Of a DNA stretch of 64,000 nucleotides, positions 17,910 through 26,068 are shown one piece after another; positions within the stretch are counted from its first letter, which is position 1, and the number at the start of each line of letters is the position of its first letter. The stretch lies in the NCBI RefSeq assembly GCF_001557875.1, contig NZ_LNRF01000008.1:124001-188000 (forward strand). The letters run 5' to 3'. Under the pieces are notes generated by a model that saw nothing but the letters and a program-made list of their open reading frames with translations, was not told where the DNA came from and did no database searches. A program made the position numbers and the translations under genes. Source of the DNA: Vibrio splendidus. GTDB taxonomy: Bacteria > Pseudomonadota > Gammaproteobacteria > Enterobacterales > Vibrionaceae.

Positions 17910-18152
17910 TTATTGCTCGCCCAGTGATGCAAATACCGGAATCGCCGCCAGTACTTCCATGGTGTGTTCTGTGCTTTTTAAGTAACGTGTTTCGCTGTCG
18001 GAAACCAATACATGACGCTGATAACCTTCAGCTTTCGGAAACTTAGTTAGCACGGTTTCGAGCGATGTTTCGCACTTGTTTTGGTTAATGCCTTCAATAT
18101 CAACTTTGAATAGTAGTTGGTTTTCTTTCTATATTTCAACTTGATATCGCAT
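17910..18152 (-). pseudogene. Small gene interrupted by an in-frame amber codon
   Basis: From the ATG at 18152 with a good GAGG ribosome site 8 nt upstream, the frame reads MRYQVEI, then TAG as codon 8, then 72 sense codons (KENQLLFKVDIEGINQ...) to TAA at 17910. The downstream part looks like a real small soluble protein, and no other start codon lies near the break. One base change (for example CAG or AAG to TAG) would explain it. Alternatives are a sequencing error or readthrough. I do not recognise the family. It sits 55 nt upstream of the MOSC gene and could have been its operon partner. Confidence 0.65.
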
Positions 18153-18239
18153 ACGTGCACCCTCATTACTTCATTCACTCTGCCGAGCATGATAGCCTAG
18201 TCCCGCCACGTCAGAATAGGGATATAAAGACAGTTAACC

Positions 18240-19052
18240 ATGCCAAACCGCCAAATAGATTCTCACTCCGGAATCATCACCTCAAATGAGATGATGGTCG
18301 CTAATCCTAATTCACCAGCGTTAGTGAAGACCATCGATATGCCCAAGGGCTACGTCGATGCAATGCACCAACATACGTGGCATCAAGTGATCTTCCCACT
18401 CAAAGGCCTATTGCAAACGAAAACCGAGTACTACCAACATCTTGTGCCCCATACTTCTGCTTTGTTTGTGCCTGCAGGGATTCAACATGAATCTATCGCA
18501 TTGAGCCATACGACGTTTGTCGGTATTTACCTTAATCCTGACTTTGGGATCAAGTATGAGCCTCAAGTGCGAACCATTACCCTGACGCCGTTTTTAAATG
18601 AGTTATTACAGGAAATTCGCAGACAGTGCGAAGGGTTAGTGAGTGGTGAAGAGGTATCGCGATTGCTCTCGGTATTGCACGATCAGATCATGAAAGACAA
18701 CGTTCAGACCTATCAATTGTTGCTACCCGAAGACCGACGTTTGAAGCTTATATTTGAAGCGCTGACAGATGCACCAACGTTGAACTTTTCGTTGAAGGAA
18801 TGGGGAGAGAAAGTCGGCGCATCAGAGCGAACCTTATCGCGCTTATTCTCAAAAGAGTTCAATACGTCATTTCAGTTATGGCGACAACAAATCCGACTGA
18901 TTTACTCATTGTCTTTGCTCGATGAAGAGTTCTCAATCCAGAACATTGCTGATCAAGTCGGTTATCAAAACGACTCGTCTTACATTAAAGCCTTCAAGGC
19001 GTCTTTTGATGTAACGCCACAACAGTTTCGTTTTAATGGTCGAAGACGGTAA
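18240..19052 (+). CDS. AraC-family regulator with cupin sensor
   Basis: 270 residues. An N-terminal cupin-like domain (about 35-110, with MHQHTWHQVIFPLKG and FVPAGIQHES) precedes a C-terminal double helix-turn-helix of AraC type (about 165-265, with ERTLSRLFSKEF and NIADQVGYQNDSSYIKAFK). Histidines in the cupin could bind a metal or small ligand. The gene is divergent from the broken 17910 gene and MOSC gene and followed by a terminator. Targets unknown; local autoregulation or control of the divergent unit are the simplest options. Confidence 0.9.
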   Translation: MPNRQIDSHSGIITSNEMMVANPNSPALVKTIDMPKGYVDAMHQHTWHQVIFPLKGLLQTKTEYYQHLVPHTSALFVPAGIQHESIALSHTTFVGIYLNPDFGIKYEPQVRTITLTPFLNELLQEIRRQCEGLVSGEEVSRLLSVLHDQIMKDNVQTYQLLLPEDRRLKLIFEALTDAPTLNFSLKEWGEKVGASERTLSRLFSKEFNTSFQLWRQQIRLIYSLSLLDEEFSIQNIADQVGYQNDSSYIKAFKASFDVTPQQFRFNGRRR

Positions 19053-19087
19053 TTAGGCCTCTATATTTTCACCTTCTATAGGAAACC

Positions 19088-19113
19088 AAAAGAGGAGCCT
19101 AAGCTCCTCTTTT
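19088..19113. terminator. Bidirectional terminator
   Basis: AAAAGAGGAGC / GCTCCTCTTTT stem with loop CTAA, between the convergent AraC-type gene and serC. Confidence 0.9.
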
Positions 19114-19138
19114 CATTGGTAAACATCGAACTCGCTTA

Positions 19139-20233
19139 TTAAGCGTATTTCTCTTCGAAATCTTTCATGAAGCTAACTAGCGCTTGAACACCTTCCAGAG
19201 ACATTGCGTTGTAAAGTGAAGCTCTCATTCCACCTACTGCTCTATGGCCTTTTAGTGACTTCAGACCTGCAGCATCAGCCAATTCTAGGAACTTGCCATC
19301 TAACTCAGGTTTCGCCAGTTGGAACGGCACGTTCATTCTAGAACGGTTTGCAGTGTGAACATCGTTTTTGTAGAAAGCTGAGCTATCGATTGCATCGTAA
19401 AGCAGCGCTGCTTTCTCTTTATTCACCAATTCCATCGCTTCAACGCCACCTTGAGCTTTCAGCCACTTGAACACAAGGCCTGATAGGTACCAAGCATACG
19501 TTGGTGGTGTGTTGAACATTGAGTCTTTTTCAGCAAGTACTTTGTAGTTCAGAATACTCGGCAACACGTCGTTTGCGAGTTCGAGTAGATCATCACGCAC
19601 GATTGCAATGCAGATACCAGCTGGGCCAATATTCTTTTGCGCACCGGCGTAGATAACACCGTACTGAGACACGTCGATCTTACGAGACAGAATGTTAGAT
19701 GACATATCCGCAACGATTGGCTTATCCGTTTGAGGAAGCTCGCTGATTTCAATACCATCGATGGTTTCGTTTGGACAGAAATGAACGTACGCCGCTTCTG
19801 GATCGATTTTCCAATCTTTAGCTGGAACAACCGCTGCTTTGCCATCAATTGACGTCTTCGCGTTGAATACATCGATTTCACAATATTTGCTCGCTTCAGT
19901 TACTGCGCTTTCTGCCCAGTAACCCGCATCGATGTAAGTCGCTTTCGTCGCATCGCCTAAAAGGTTTAGAGGAACAGCAGCGAATTGAGCACGAGCGCCC
20001 CCCTGACAGAAAAGAACTTTGTAGTTGTCTGGGATGTTCAGAAGATCACGTAGGTCCTGTTCAGACTCGTCAGCAACTTGAATAAATTCCTTGCTGCGAT
20101 GGCTGATTTCCATCACGGAAGTCCCTAAACCATTCCAATCAATAAAGTCCGCTTGCGCTTGTTTCATTACCGGTTTAGGCAGTGCAGCTGGGCCAGCACT
20201 GAAGTTGAATACGTTATCTAATGTAAGTTCCAT
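19139..20233 (-). CDS. serC: Phosphoserine aminotransferase
   Basis: 364 residues from the ATG at 20233 (MELTLDNVFNFSAGPAALP), which has AGGAG upstream; the longer frame to 20293 lacks homology and nearly reaches a terminator. SerC makes 3-phosphoserine from 3-phosphohydroxypyruvate and glutamate, and also acts in pyridoxal phosphate synthesis. The motif YAGAQKNIGPAG contains the PLP lysine (Lys200). CQGGARAQFAAVP binds the phosphate. The gene is monocistronic, between two strong terminators. Confidence 0.96.
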   Translation of the reverse strand: MELTLDNVFNFSAGPAALPKPVMKQAQADFIDWNGLGTSVMEISHRSKEFIQVADESEQDLRDLLNIPDNYKVLFCQGGARAQFAAVPLNLLGDATKATYIDAGYWAESAVTEASKYCEIDVFNAKTSIDGKAAVVPAKDWKIDPEAAYVHFCPNETIDGIEISELPQTDKPIVADMSSNILSRKIDVSQYGVIYAGAQKNIGPAGICIAIVRDDLLELANDVLPSILNYKVLAEKDSMFNTPPTYAWYLSGLVFKWLKAQGGVEAMELVNKEKAALLYDAIDSSAFYKNDVHTANRSRMNVPFQLAKPELDGKFLELADAAGLKSLKGHRAVGGMRASLYNAMSLEGVQALVSFMKDFEEKYA

Positions 20234-20300
20234 GGGGATGATTGCTCCTGCTAAATAATAACTATGCAAGTAATACCATGTTTTACCCAACATAAAAACA

Positions 20301-20328
20301 ACAAAAGAGGTCTTAAGACCTCTTTTGT
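20301..20328. terminator. Terminator, perfect 28-bp palindrome
   Basis: ACAAAAGAGGTCTT / AAGACCTCTTTTGT. It ends the DUF945 gene (minus strand) upstream of the serC promoter region. Confidence 0.85.
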
Positions 20329-20396
20329 TTTGTACCGTATAAAATGTTTAAGCTTAACCTGCTAAATCACCCTATCAGTATTCAATCCTGCTCTGT

Positions 20397-21659
20397 TTAT
20401 TGAACAAAAACCGGCATAATTAGGGCGATTAATGGAATTTCTTGTCCATTTTCGAACACTAGGTTTCCATTTTCTAAGTCAGCGCTGATTTCATAACCAC
20501 TTTCTGTTTGCTTGATCATTTCCATCACAAGCAATTCATCGATACCTTCACGGATGAATGGGTATTCTTCAACAAGCTCATTTGAGAAGCTAGAGTGAAC
20601 GTTGCCCGCTAATGCAGGCATGATCATCGAAGGGTTGCTGCTGATATTTTCTGTTCCTTCCGGTACGCTCACCAACCACTTAGATTCGAATTGACCCTTG
20701 CCTAGTTCTAGCGACATGTTGTTCATTGAAAGGTCAAAGCCTTTAGCAAACAGGATATCGATAAATGGAATAATCTCTGCGATGTCTTCTTGCGTCAGCA
20801 CTGGATTAGATTGGTAAATCTCAAAGATTTTCTCAAAAGACTCGCTATCCAATTTCGATATTTCAAAATCAACATTTAAGTTGTTCAACTGACCTTCACT
20901 GGTCTCGACATTTGCGATATCCAGTTTAAGATTGCTGCGCAGGCGCTTAGTGGCTTCATCTAGGTGCGATTCAAAATCGTACTTAGAATTTTCAATGGTC
21001 ATGAATGGCTGCATTGCAGAATCTGAAACCAAGAAGCTATCGATAGTAAAATTCTGGGTTCCTAACCAGTAGCCTTTCGCTTGTTGCCCTGAACCAACAC
21101 CTTTCAAGTTAGACAGCGTTACCTCTTCACCGGTTTCGAAATCAATTTGAACTGAAGGAATAGAAAGCTCGTAATCAACCTGCCCTAATACAGTAGCATG
21201 GCCAGAAAGATTCGATTTAGTGATCGATACCGAAGTACCATTCTCATCAGAGCCTTGATGATTGAACTGGCTTAACTCGAAGTTAAAGTCAGTGTTGCCG
21301 TTTAGCTCAGTGCTAGTTGTCAGAGTTAGAGGCAGAATATCAGTATTCTCAAACGTCGACAGTGCATTTAGGCTCACCAAACCGTGGCTAACCGCACTAT
21401 TGATGACAAACTCACTCGGCAGGCCATCGATCGCAAGTTGCTCTTTCAGGTTTTCATCCGTCACAGTTAGACGAGTGGTTACGTTGGAAGACAAGTAACC
21501 TCTATCGTATTCTACGATCTCAGCTTGAATGCTTGAATTGTTAAGCTTTGCAACGCCATCGGTAATCGCATTTTGTCCAATTTGTCCAACCGCTAGCGGC
21601 CAGCAAAGTGCTAATGAGATTGCTCCGCCAATTGCACCAATTTTTCTTAACTGTTCCAT
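20397..21659 (-). CDS. YdgA-type DUF945 protein
   Basis: 420 residues with an N-terminal signal-anchor (about 8-27, IGGAISLALCWPLAVG), then a long periplasmic region of beta-rich repeats, for example EYDRGYLSSNVTTRLTV. This is the DUF945 pattern seen in E. coli YdgA, an inner-membrane-anchored periplasmic protein of unclear function. Length is a little shorter than YdgA, which is near 500. It has its own terminator. Function cannot be given. Confidence 0.85.
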   Translation of the reverse strand: MEQLRKIGAIGGAISLALCWPLAVGQIGQNAITDGVAKLNNSSIQAEIVEYDRGYLSSNVTTRLTVTDENLKEQLAIDGLPSEFVINSAVSHGLVSLNALSTFENTDILPLTLTTSTELNGNTDFNFELSQFNHQGSDENGTSVSITKSNLSGHATVLGQVDYELSIPSVQIDFETGEEVTLSNLKGVGSGQQAKGYWLGTQNFTIDSFLVSDSAMQPFMTIENSKYDFESHLDEATKRLRSNLKLDIANVETSEGQLNNLNVDFEISKLDSESFEKIFEIYQSNPVLTQEDIAEIIPFIDILFAKGFDLSMNNMSLELGKGQFESKWLVSVPEGTENISSNPSMIMPALAGNVHSSFSNELVEEYPFIREGIDELLVMEMIKQTESGYEISADLENGNLVFENGQEIPLIALIMPVFVQ

Positions 21660-21842
21660 GAGTTCTCTTTCTACACTAGTCTGTTTTTTTTAGTCTAACC
21701 CATCAGTAGCAAACAAGAAACATTGAGTTAAATCAGTCTATTGCTCGATACTTCAATTGCCTCAGTAAATTAAAGGCTAGCTCTCATCCTTACTGAGCAG
21801 TTCTTGCTAGGCTAGAAGCGTCGCTACTACTAAGGTTGAACT

Positions 21843-23786
21843 GTGAATCAATACGCTGTTATCTGCTTGGACAATAATCCGGTTAGCATTGAAAGAATAC
21901 GTTCGGAGCTGGCTCCATTAGCTTCTGTATTCGATATTTATACTGCCGAGAACATAGAAGACGCGCACCAAGCATTAGAAGATATCCATGATCACCATCA
22001 AACCGTTGCCTTGGTGATCACCCATCATCATTCTGAATTTAATGGCGTGCAATTTCTTATTGAACTGGAACAGCTGCCCCATAGTAATACCGCAAGAACG
22101 ATACTAGTCAGCGCCTCGTCAGACATTCAATCCATTCTGACCGCAGTGAATGAAGGCCGACTCAACCACTGTCTAACCAAACCAGTTCAAGATCAGGTTC
22201 TGTTCAAATCAGCGCAAAAAGAGCTAACGTCTTTCGTTATCCAATACGACTCCGAAAACCTGTTGTCTTACAGCGGCGCATTGGATCAACAGCGCTTACT
22301 CAGAGCCCACATCGAGCAAAAGATTCACTCTTTTCAATCGGGTTTTATTCACGACTACCACCAGCTTTCTGATAATGCACTTGCAGAACGTGTCGTTAGC
22401 GCCTTACAAGATGTATTTTCAAAAGATGACAAAAACAAGGCTATCCGTGACTACTCCCCTGAACATCTACTCACTGTTGAAGGTGAAGACAATCGCTTTT
22501 TATGGCTAATCATTGAGGGGGAAGCTGCGCTCTACAAGAAAGATGAGTTGGGGCAACAGCGAGAAGTGGTACGTCACTCCAAGGGGAACATTGTCGGCGG
22601 GATGTCATTCGTTACCGGTGAGCCCTCCTTTTCTACCGCGATAACCCTAACGCAAACACGCGTTATCAAACTGGATAAAGATAGCTTTGCTCAGGTTATG
22701 CATTCCAACAATACGCTGCTGCCATTATTTACCAATCTACTGCTCCGTCATTTCAATCGACGTTTGCAACGCAGCATCACCAATAAGATCAAACTGCAGC
22801 AAACATTAGAATCATTAGAGTCTGCGCATCAACAACTGATTGAGAAAGAGAAAATGGCGATGCTCGGGCAGCTTGTCGCGGGAGTTGCACATGAGCTGAA
22901 TAACCCGATTGCAGCCATATTAAGAAGCATCGAAACTTTGTCAGAACATCTCGACCAGATATTGGCAAACCTATCCGTTCCTGAGTCCAATAAAGGGACT
23001 GACGTACTTGCACATTCAAAGTTAGCTAAGCCACTGTCGACGGCTCAAGAAAGACAGCTCGTAAAACATCTTACGTCGACTATTGATGACCGAGCTTTAG
23101 CCAAAAAGGCAGTGAGACTAAACCTAAGTCAAGATTCTTCGGTACTAGGCACCTTGAAAGAGTCCCCTGTCGCAGGCAAAGAACTGCTTAATGACTTAGA
23201 GCATTACCACTATGTTGGAAACTCTATCCGCTCAATTCAAGTGTGCAGCAAGCGTATTGCCGACATGGTCAAAAGCCTAAAAAGCTATGCCCGGGAAGAT
23301 GAAGAAGTTCGTCACTACACAGATATCCACGAAGGGCTTGAAGACACCTTAGTGATCTTTGAAAACAGGCTTAAACATCACCAACTCGAAAAGCATTACG
23401 ACACTAACTTACCGCCTTTATTGTGCCAGTCGCTCTCGCTGCAACAAGTGTGGACGAACCTCATCTCCAATGCACTTGACGCCCTTTCCGAACGAGGAAA
23501 AGTGTCCATTACTACCTCTCAACAGACAAAAGGCGACGACACGTTTCTTGTGGTGAAAATCTCCGATACTGGTCACGGGATTGCCAAAGAAGACATCAAC
23601 ACCATTTTCAACCCAAATTTCACAACCAAAAAAGAAGGCAACTTTGGTTTAGGGATTGGGTTATCCATTTCACAACAAATCGTTTCGGCTCATCAAGGGT
23701 TTATTTTGGTTGAGTCTGAGGTAGGTAGCCATACTCACATGCAAGTGTGGCTTCCATTCAAACAAGAAGGAGCACCTCATGAATAA
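21843..23786 (+). CDS. Cytoplasmic histidine kinase with degenerate receiver and cNMP-like domain
   Basis: 647 residues from a GTG start. Order: receiver-like domain (1-125), cNMP-binding-like fold (about 185-300, FLWLIIEGEAALYKKDE), a coiled helix, then a DHp domain with VAGVAHELNNP (His350), and an HATPase domain with NLISNALDAL, ISDTGHGI and GLGIGLSISQQ. The receiver has VITHHHSEFNG where a phosphoacceptor Asp is expected, so no phosphorylatable Asp is visible; the Lys of LTKP is kept. There are no membrane segments. It overlaps the next gene, a canonical response regulator, by 8 nt, so the two form a coupled pair. The input signal is unknown. Confidence 0.9.
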   Translation: MNQYAVICLDNNPVSIERIRSELAPLASVFDIYTAENIEDAHQALEDIHDHHQTVALVITHHHSEFNGVQFLIELEQLPHSNTARTILVSASSDIQSILTAVNEGRLNHCLTKPVQDQVLFKSAQKELTSFVIQYDSENLLSYSGALDQQRLLRAHIEQKIHSFQSGFIHDYHQLSDNALAERVVSALQDVFSKDDKNKAIRDYSPEHLLTVEGEDNRFLWLIIEGEAALYKKDELGQQREVVRHSKGNIVGGMSFVTGEPSFSTAITLTQTRVIKLDKDSFAQVMHSNNTLLPLFTNLLLRHFNRRLQRSITNKIKLQQTLESLESAHQQLIEKEKMAMLGQLVAGVAHELNNPIAAILRSIETLSEHLDQILANLSVPESNKGTDVLAHSKLAKPLSTAQERQLVKHLTSTIDDRALAKKAVRLNLSQDSSVLGTLKESPVAGKELLNDLEHYHYVGNSIRSIQVCSKRIADMVKSLKSYAREDEEVRHYTDIHEGLEDTLVIFENRLKHHQLEKHYDTNLPPLLCQSLSLQQVWTNLISNALDALSERGKVSITTSQQTKGDDTFLVVKISDTGHGIAKEDINTIFNPNFTTKKEGNFGLGIGLSISQQIVSAHQGFILVESEVGSHTHMQVWLPFKQEGAPHE

Positions 23787-24276
23787 GTACTTAATTTTAT
23801 GTGTCGATGATGAACCTGAGGTCCTCAACAGTGTCCTTCAAGACTTAGCTGTATTTGAAGAGAACTTTATCGTGGAAGGTGCAGAATCGGTTGACGAAGC
23901 TAAACAAGTAATTAAAGAAATGGGACAAGATGGTATTAAGCTCGCGTTAATCTTATGCGACCACATCATGCCAGAAAAGACCGGCATCGATTTCCTGATC
24001 GAACTCAACCAACACGGCGCAACTAAGCCAACACGTAAACTGCTGCTCACCGGACAAGCTGGGCTGGAAGATACCGTCACGGCCATTAACAACGCTGCAC
24101 TTGATTTCTATATTTCAAAACCTTGGCAAGGCGACCAACTGAGAGACACGATTACTCAACAATTGACCGACTATGTCATTGCCAACGACAAGCAATTGCT
24201 TAACTGGACTTCGATCTTAGATACCGAGCGCATACTGACTTCAATGGCGGATAAACGCACCAGTTTTGGTGAATAG
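23779..24276 (+). CDS. Response regulator (receiver with short C-terminal tail)
   Basis: 165 residues. A complete receiver has acidic pocket VDDEP (Asp10, Asp11), phosphoacceptor Asp61 in LCDHIMPEKTG, LLTGQ with the Thr, and ISKPW with the Lys. The last 35 residues form a short helical tail without a recognised output domain. The start overlaps the kinase gene by 8 nt, pointing to translational coupling and cognate partnership. Both proteins share the FLIEL segment after the active site, which hints that the kinase's degenerate receiver came from duplication of this one. Output target unknown. Confidence 0.9.
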   Translation: MNKYLILCVDDEPEVLNSVLQDLAVFEENFIVEGAESVDEAKQVIKEMGQDGIKLALILCDHIMPEKTGIDFLIELNQHGATKPTRKLLLTGQAGLEDTVTAINNAALDFYISKPWQGDQLRDTITQQLTDYVIANDKQLLNWTSILDTERILTSMADKRTSFGE

Positions 24277-24564
24277 CACTAATTAGTTAATGGATACTGA
24301 GAAAAGCAGCATCCAATATAAGAACCGTCCGAATACATATAAATTTTGGATAATTCGCTCGTCTATTTTCCTTATTCGCCCTAAAACATGAGATCTCCGT
24401 TGCAGACTGATCCTTAATTTGCTTATTTTTTAACTAAATGAGTAAGGATTTACATTTTAAAGGATTACTTTTCCGTGAGTTAGATTAAACTGTCTCAATG
24501 TTTATGGTTTGCCGATTTGTCTCAAACCAAAGGAATTAACACTAACTATAGGTTTACGGTCGTT

Positions 24565-25107
24565 ATGCGCAAAATTCTACTTACTACCGCTATGCTATTG
24601 GCTTCTGGTCAAGCGCTAGCTGTTGATGAACAACCACAAGTAATGAGCAACTTTAACTATGATTACTTTGAAGCACGTATCGGTGCTAGCCCAGTAACAT
24701 TTGGTGGCGCGTTCAGTAAGTCAATTCACCCGAACGCTCACGCTATAGCTCGTATCGATTCTGAATTTGAAGGTGATTACGACTCTGCTGTAGGTCTTGG
24801 TTTCCACGCTCCGTTAAACAACTGGGCAGACCTAACAGGTGAAATGCTAGCTCGTATCGTTCAGCCTGAGAACTCAAGCTCTACTGATATCGGTATGGAA
24901 ATCAACATTGGTGTTCGCCAATGGCTTGGTCCACAACTAGAAGTTGGTGGTAAAGGTGGTTACGTTTCTATCGATGACAACGATGATTGGACAGGTTCTG
25001 TTTACGCGCGTTTCCACTCTACAGAGCTTTTCTCTCTTGGTGCTGAAGCTCGTATTAACGACTTCTACGGTGACCAACTTATGTTCACAGCTCGCTTCAA
25101 GTACTAA
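24565..25107 (+). CDS. Small outer-membrane beta-barrel protein
   Basis: 180 residues from the ATG at 24565, which begins a clear signal peptide (MRKILLTTAMLLASGQALA-VDE); a TTG-started frame to 24517 would bury this signal. The mature protein has amphipathic strands (VGLGFHAPLNNWADLTGEML, GMEINIGVRQWLGPQLEVGG) and ends in FTARFKY, an outer-membrane-type terminal strand. Codon use is biased, suggesting good expression. The overall plan resembles the protein at 13676. Function unknown. A terminator follows at 25172. Confidence 0.85.
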   Translation: MRKILLTTAMLLASGQALAVDEQPQVMSNFNYDYFEARIGASPVTFGGAFSKSIHPNAHAIARIDSEFEGDYDSAVGLGFHAPLNNWADLTGEMLARIVQPENSSSTDIGMEINIGVRQWLGPQLEVGGKGGYVSIDDNDDWTGSVYARFHSTELFSLGAEARINDFYGDQLMFTARFKY

Positions 25108-25171
25108 TACTTAAAGCCAAGCTAGCTCTTAATGAGCACTTAGCCTCTCAAATTTGCTAAGACAGAAACAA

Positions 25172-25198
25172 AAAAACCGAGGACATTCCTCGGTTTTT
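25172..25198. terminator. Bidirectional terminator
   Basis: AAAAACCGAGG / CCTCGGTTTTT stem with loop ACATT, between the convergent outer-membrane gene and tfoX. Confidence 0.9.
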
Positions 25199-25238
25199 AT
25201 TTATTAACAGTAATCTTAAGCATATAAGGCAAACTTCT

Positions 25239-25820
25239 TTAGTGGCAGCTCTTTAGTAATTGCTGCTTGCGTGGCTCTTGTAATAGTTTCCAGTGAATAC
25301 CATCAATTGCACCCGCAAATTTCCAAAGTAGTTTTAGGTCAACATCGTTTCCGTACGCTTCGCGAACCTTATTAAACACTTCAGGCGCGCCCAACTGCAT
25401 AAACATTGAAACATCATCCACTCCCGCCTTTTTAACCATGCGCTCTAATGTAAGTTGCATGTTTGGTAGATCTCTTAATCTGCGGCTAGCTGATGACTTC
25501 TTGAAGCTACGCTGCTGAATTGAATTATCGATTGAAGTACGAATAATACAATCCAATTCAGGATGTTCACATGTAAACAGATCAGTAATATCGTAGTAGT
25601 TTACGGTTGCTGTTGTCTGTTTTTTTACATGACGATACTTTTCACAATCAAGATCGGTCAGTTTCTTATCTAATGACTTTCCACCTCTAATGAATAAACA
25701 ACCTTCACTCAATAAAGCGAACATAGCGTCATTTTGAAAGAGGCCAATACCTCCAAACATAGAACGTTTTTGATGCTCACCAAATTGATTCACGTAATTA
25801 ATAAATGCTGTCTCGGTCAT
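25239..25820 (-). CDS. tfoX: TfoX/Sxy-family competence regulator
   Basis: 193 residues with the N-terminal TfoX domain (about 5-100, RSMFGGIGLFQNDAMFALL) and the C-terminal TfoX domain (about 110-190, LRDLPNMQLTLERMVKKAG and KLLWKFAGAIDGIHW). In vibrios TfoX switches on chitin-induced natural competence and type VI secretion genes, and TfoY is a paralogue. The order tfoX - HDOD - lysO - secreted protein - panP - hexR matches what I recall of the tfoX neighbourhood in V. parahaemolyticus and V. cholerae, so I call TfoX rather than TfoY. The leader can fold over the AAGG ribosome site, and a CRP-like site lies about 200 nt upstream. Confidence 0.85.
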   Translation of the reverse strand: MTETAFINYVNQFGEHQKRSMFGGIGLFQNDAMFALLSEGCLFIRGGKSLDKKLTDLDCEKYRHVKKQTTATVNYYDITDLFTCEHPELDCIIRTSIDNSIQQRSFKKSSASRRLRDLPNMQLTLERMVKKAGVDDVSMFMQLGAPEVFNKVREAYGNDVDLKLLWKFAGAIDGIHWKLLQEPRKQQLLKSCH

Positions 25821-25830
25821 ATCCGTTGAT

Positions 25831-25855
25831 CCTTAATCAAATTACCCCGATTAGG
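25831..25855 (-). promoter_or_regulatory. tfoX leader hairpin covering the ribosome site
   Basis: In the mRNA, CCTAATC can pair with GATTAAGG (one bulge) across a GGGGTAATTT loop. The AAGG is the likely ribosome site, about 10 nt before the ATG. V. cholerae tfoX translation is known to be opened by the sRNA TfoR; a similar arrangement is inferred here. Confidence 0.5.
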
Positions 25856-26016
25856 TTGATCACCAGACAAGCAGCTTTTTATGCGAAAAATTTTTATCTA
25901 TTTAATATTTAGGTGAATATTATGATTTCGTTTTTCACCTTGAAATAAATCATACTTCGAAAAGAAAAATAAGTCTGGACTTAGTTCACATCAATCAATT
26001 GAGCATTCTGGTTTTT

Positions 26017-26032
26017 CATGATTCACATCACA
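26017..26032. promoter_or_regulatory. CRP-like site in the tfoX / HDOD divergent region
   Basis: CATGA-TTCACA-TCACA matches CRP half-sites at 8 of 10 positions. CRP control of tfoX has been described in vibrios. It lies 200 nt from tfoX and about 37 nt from the HDOD gene start. Confidence 0.35.
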
Positions 26033-26068
26033 CTAAACTATCAAACCATGCTTGAATTTTGACACTCA

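Noticed and set aside
20234..20293. N-terminal extension of serC to 20293
   Set aside because: The extra 20 residues lack homology and would place the start within 8 nt of the upstream terminator; the ATG at 20233 has AGGAG and the standard N-terminus.
25821..26060. Possible c-di-GMP riboswitch upstream of the TfoX-family gene
   Set aside because: A c-di-GMP-I riboswitch precedes tfoY in V. cholerae, so I looked for its conserved core. None is present, and gene order argues for tfoX, which lacks that element.
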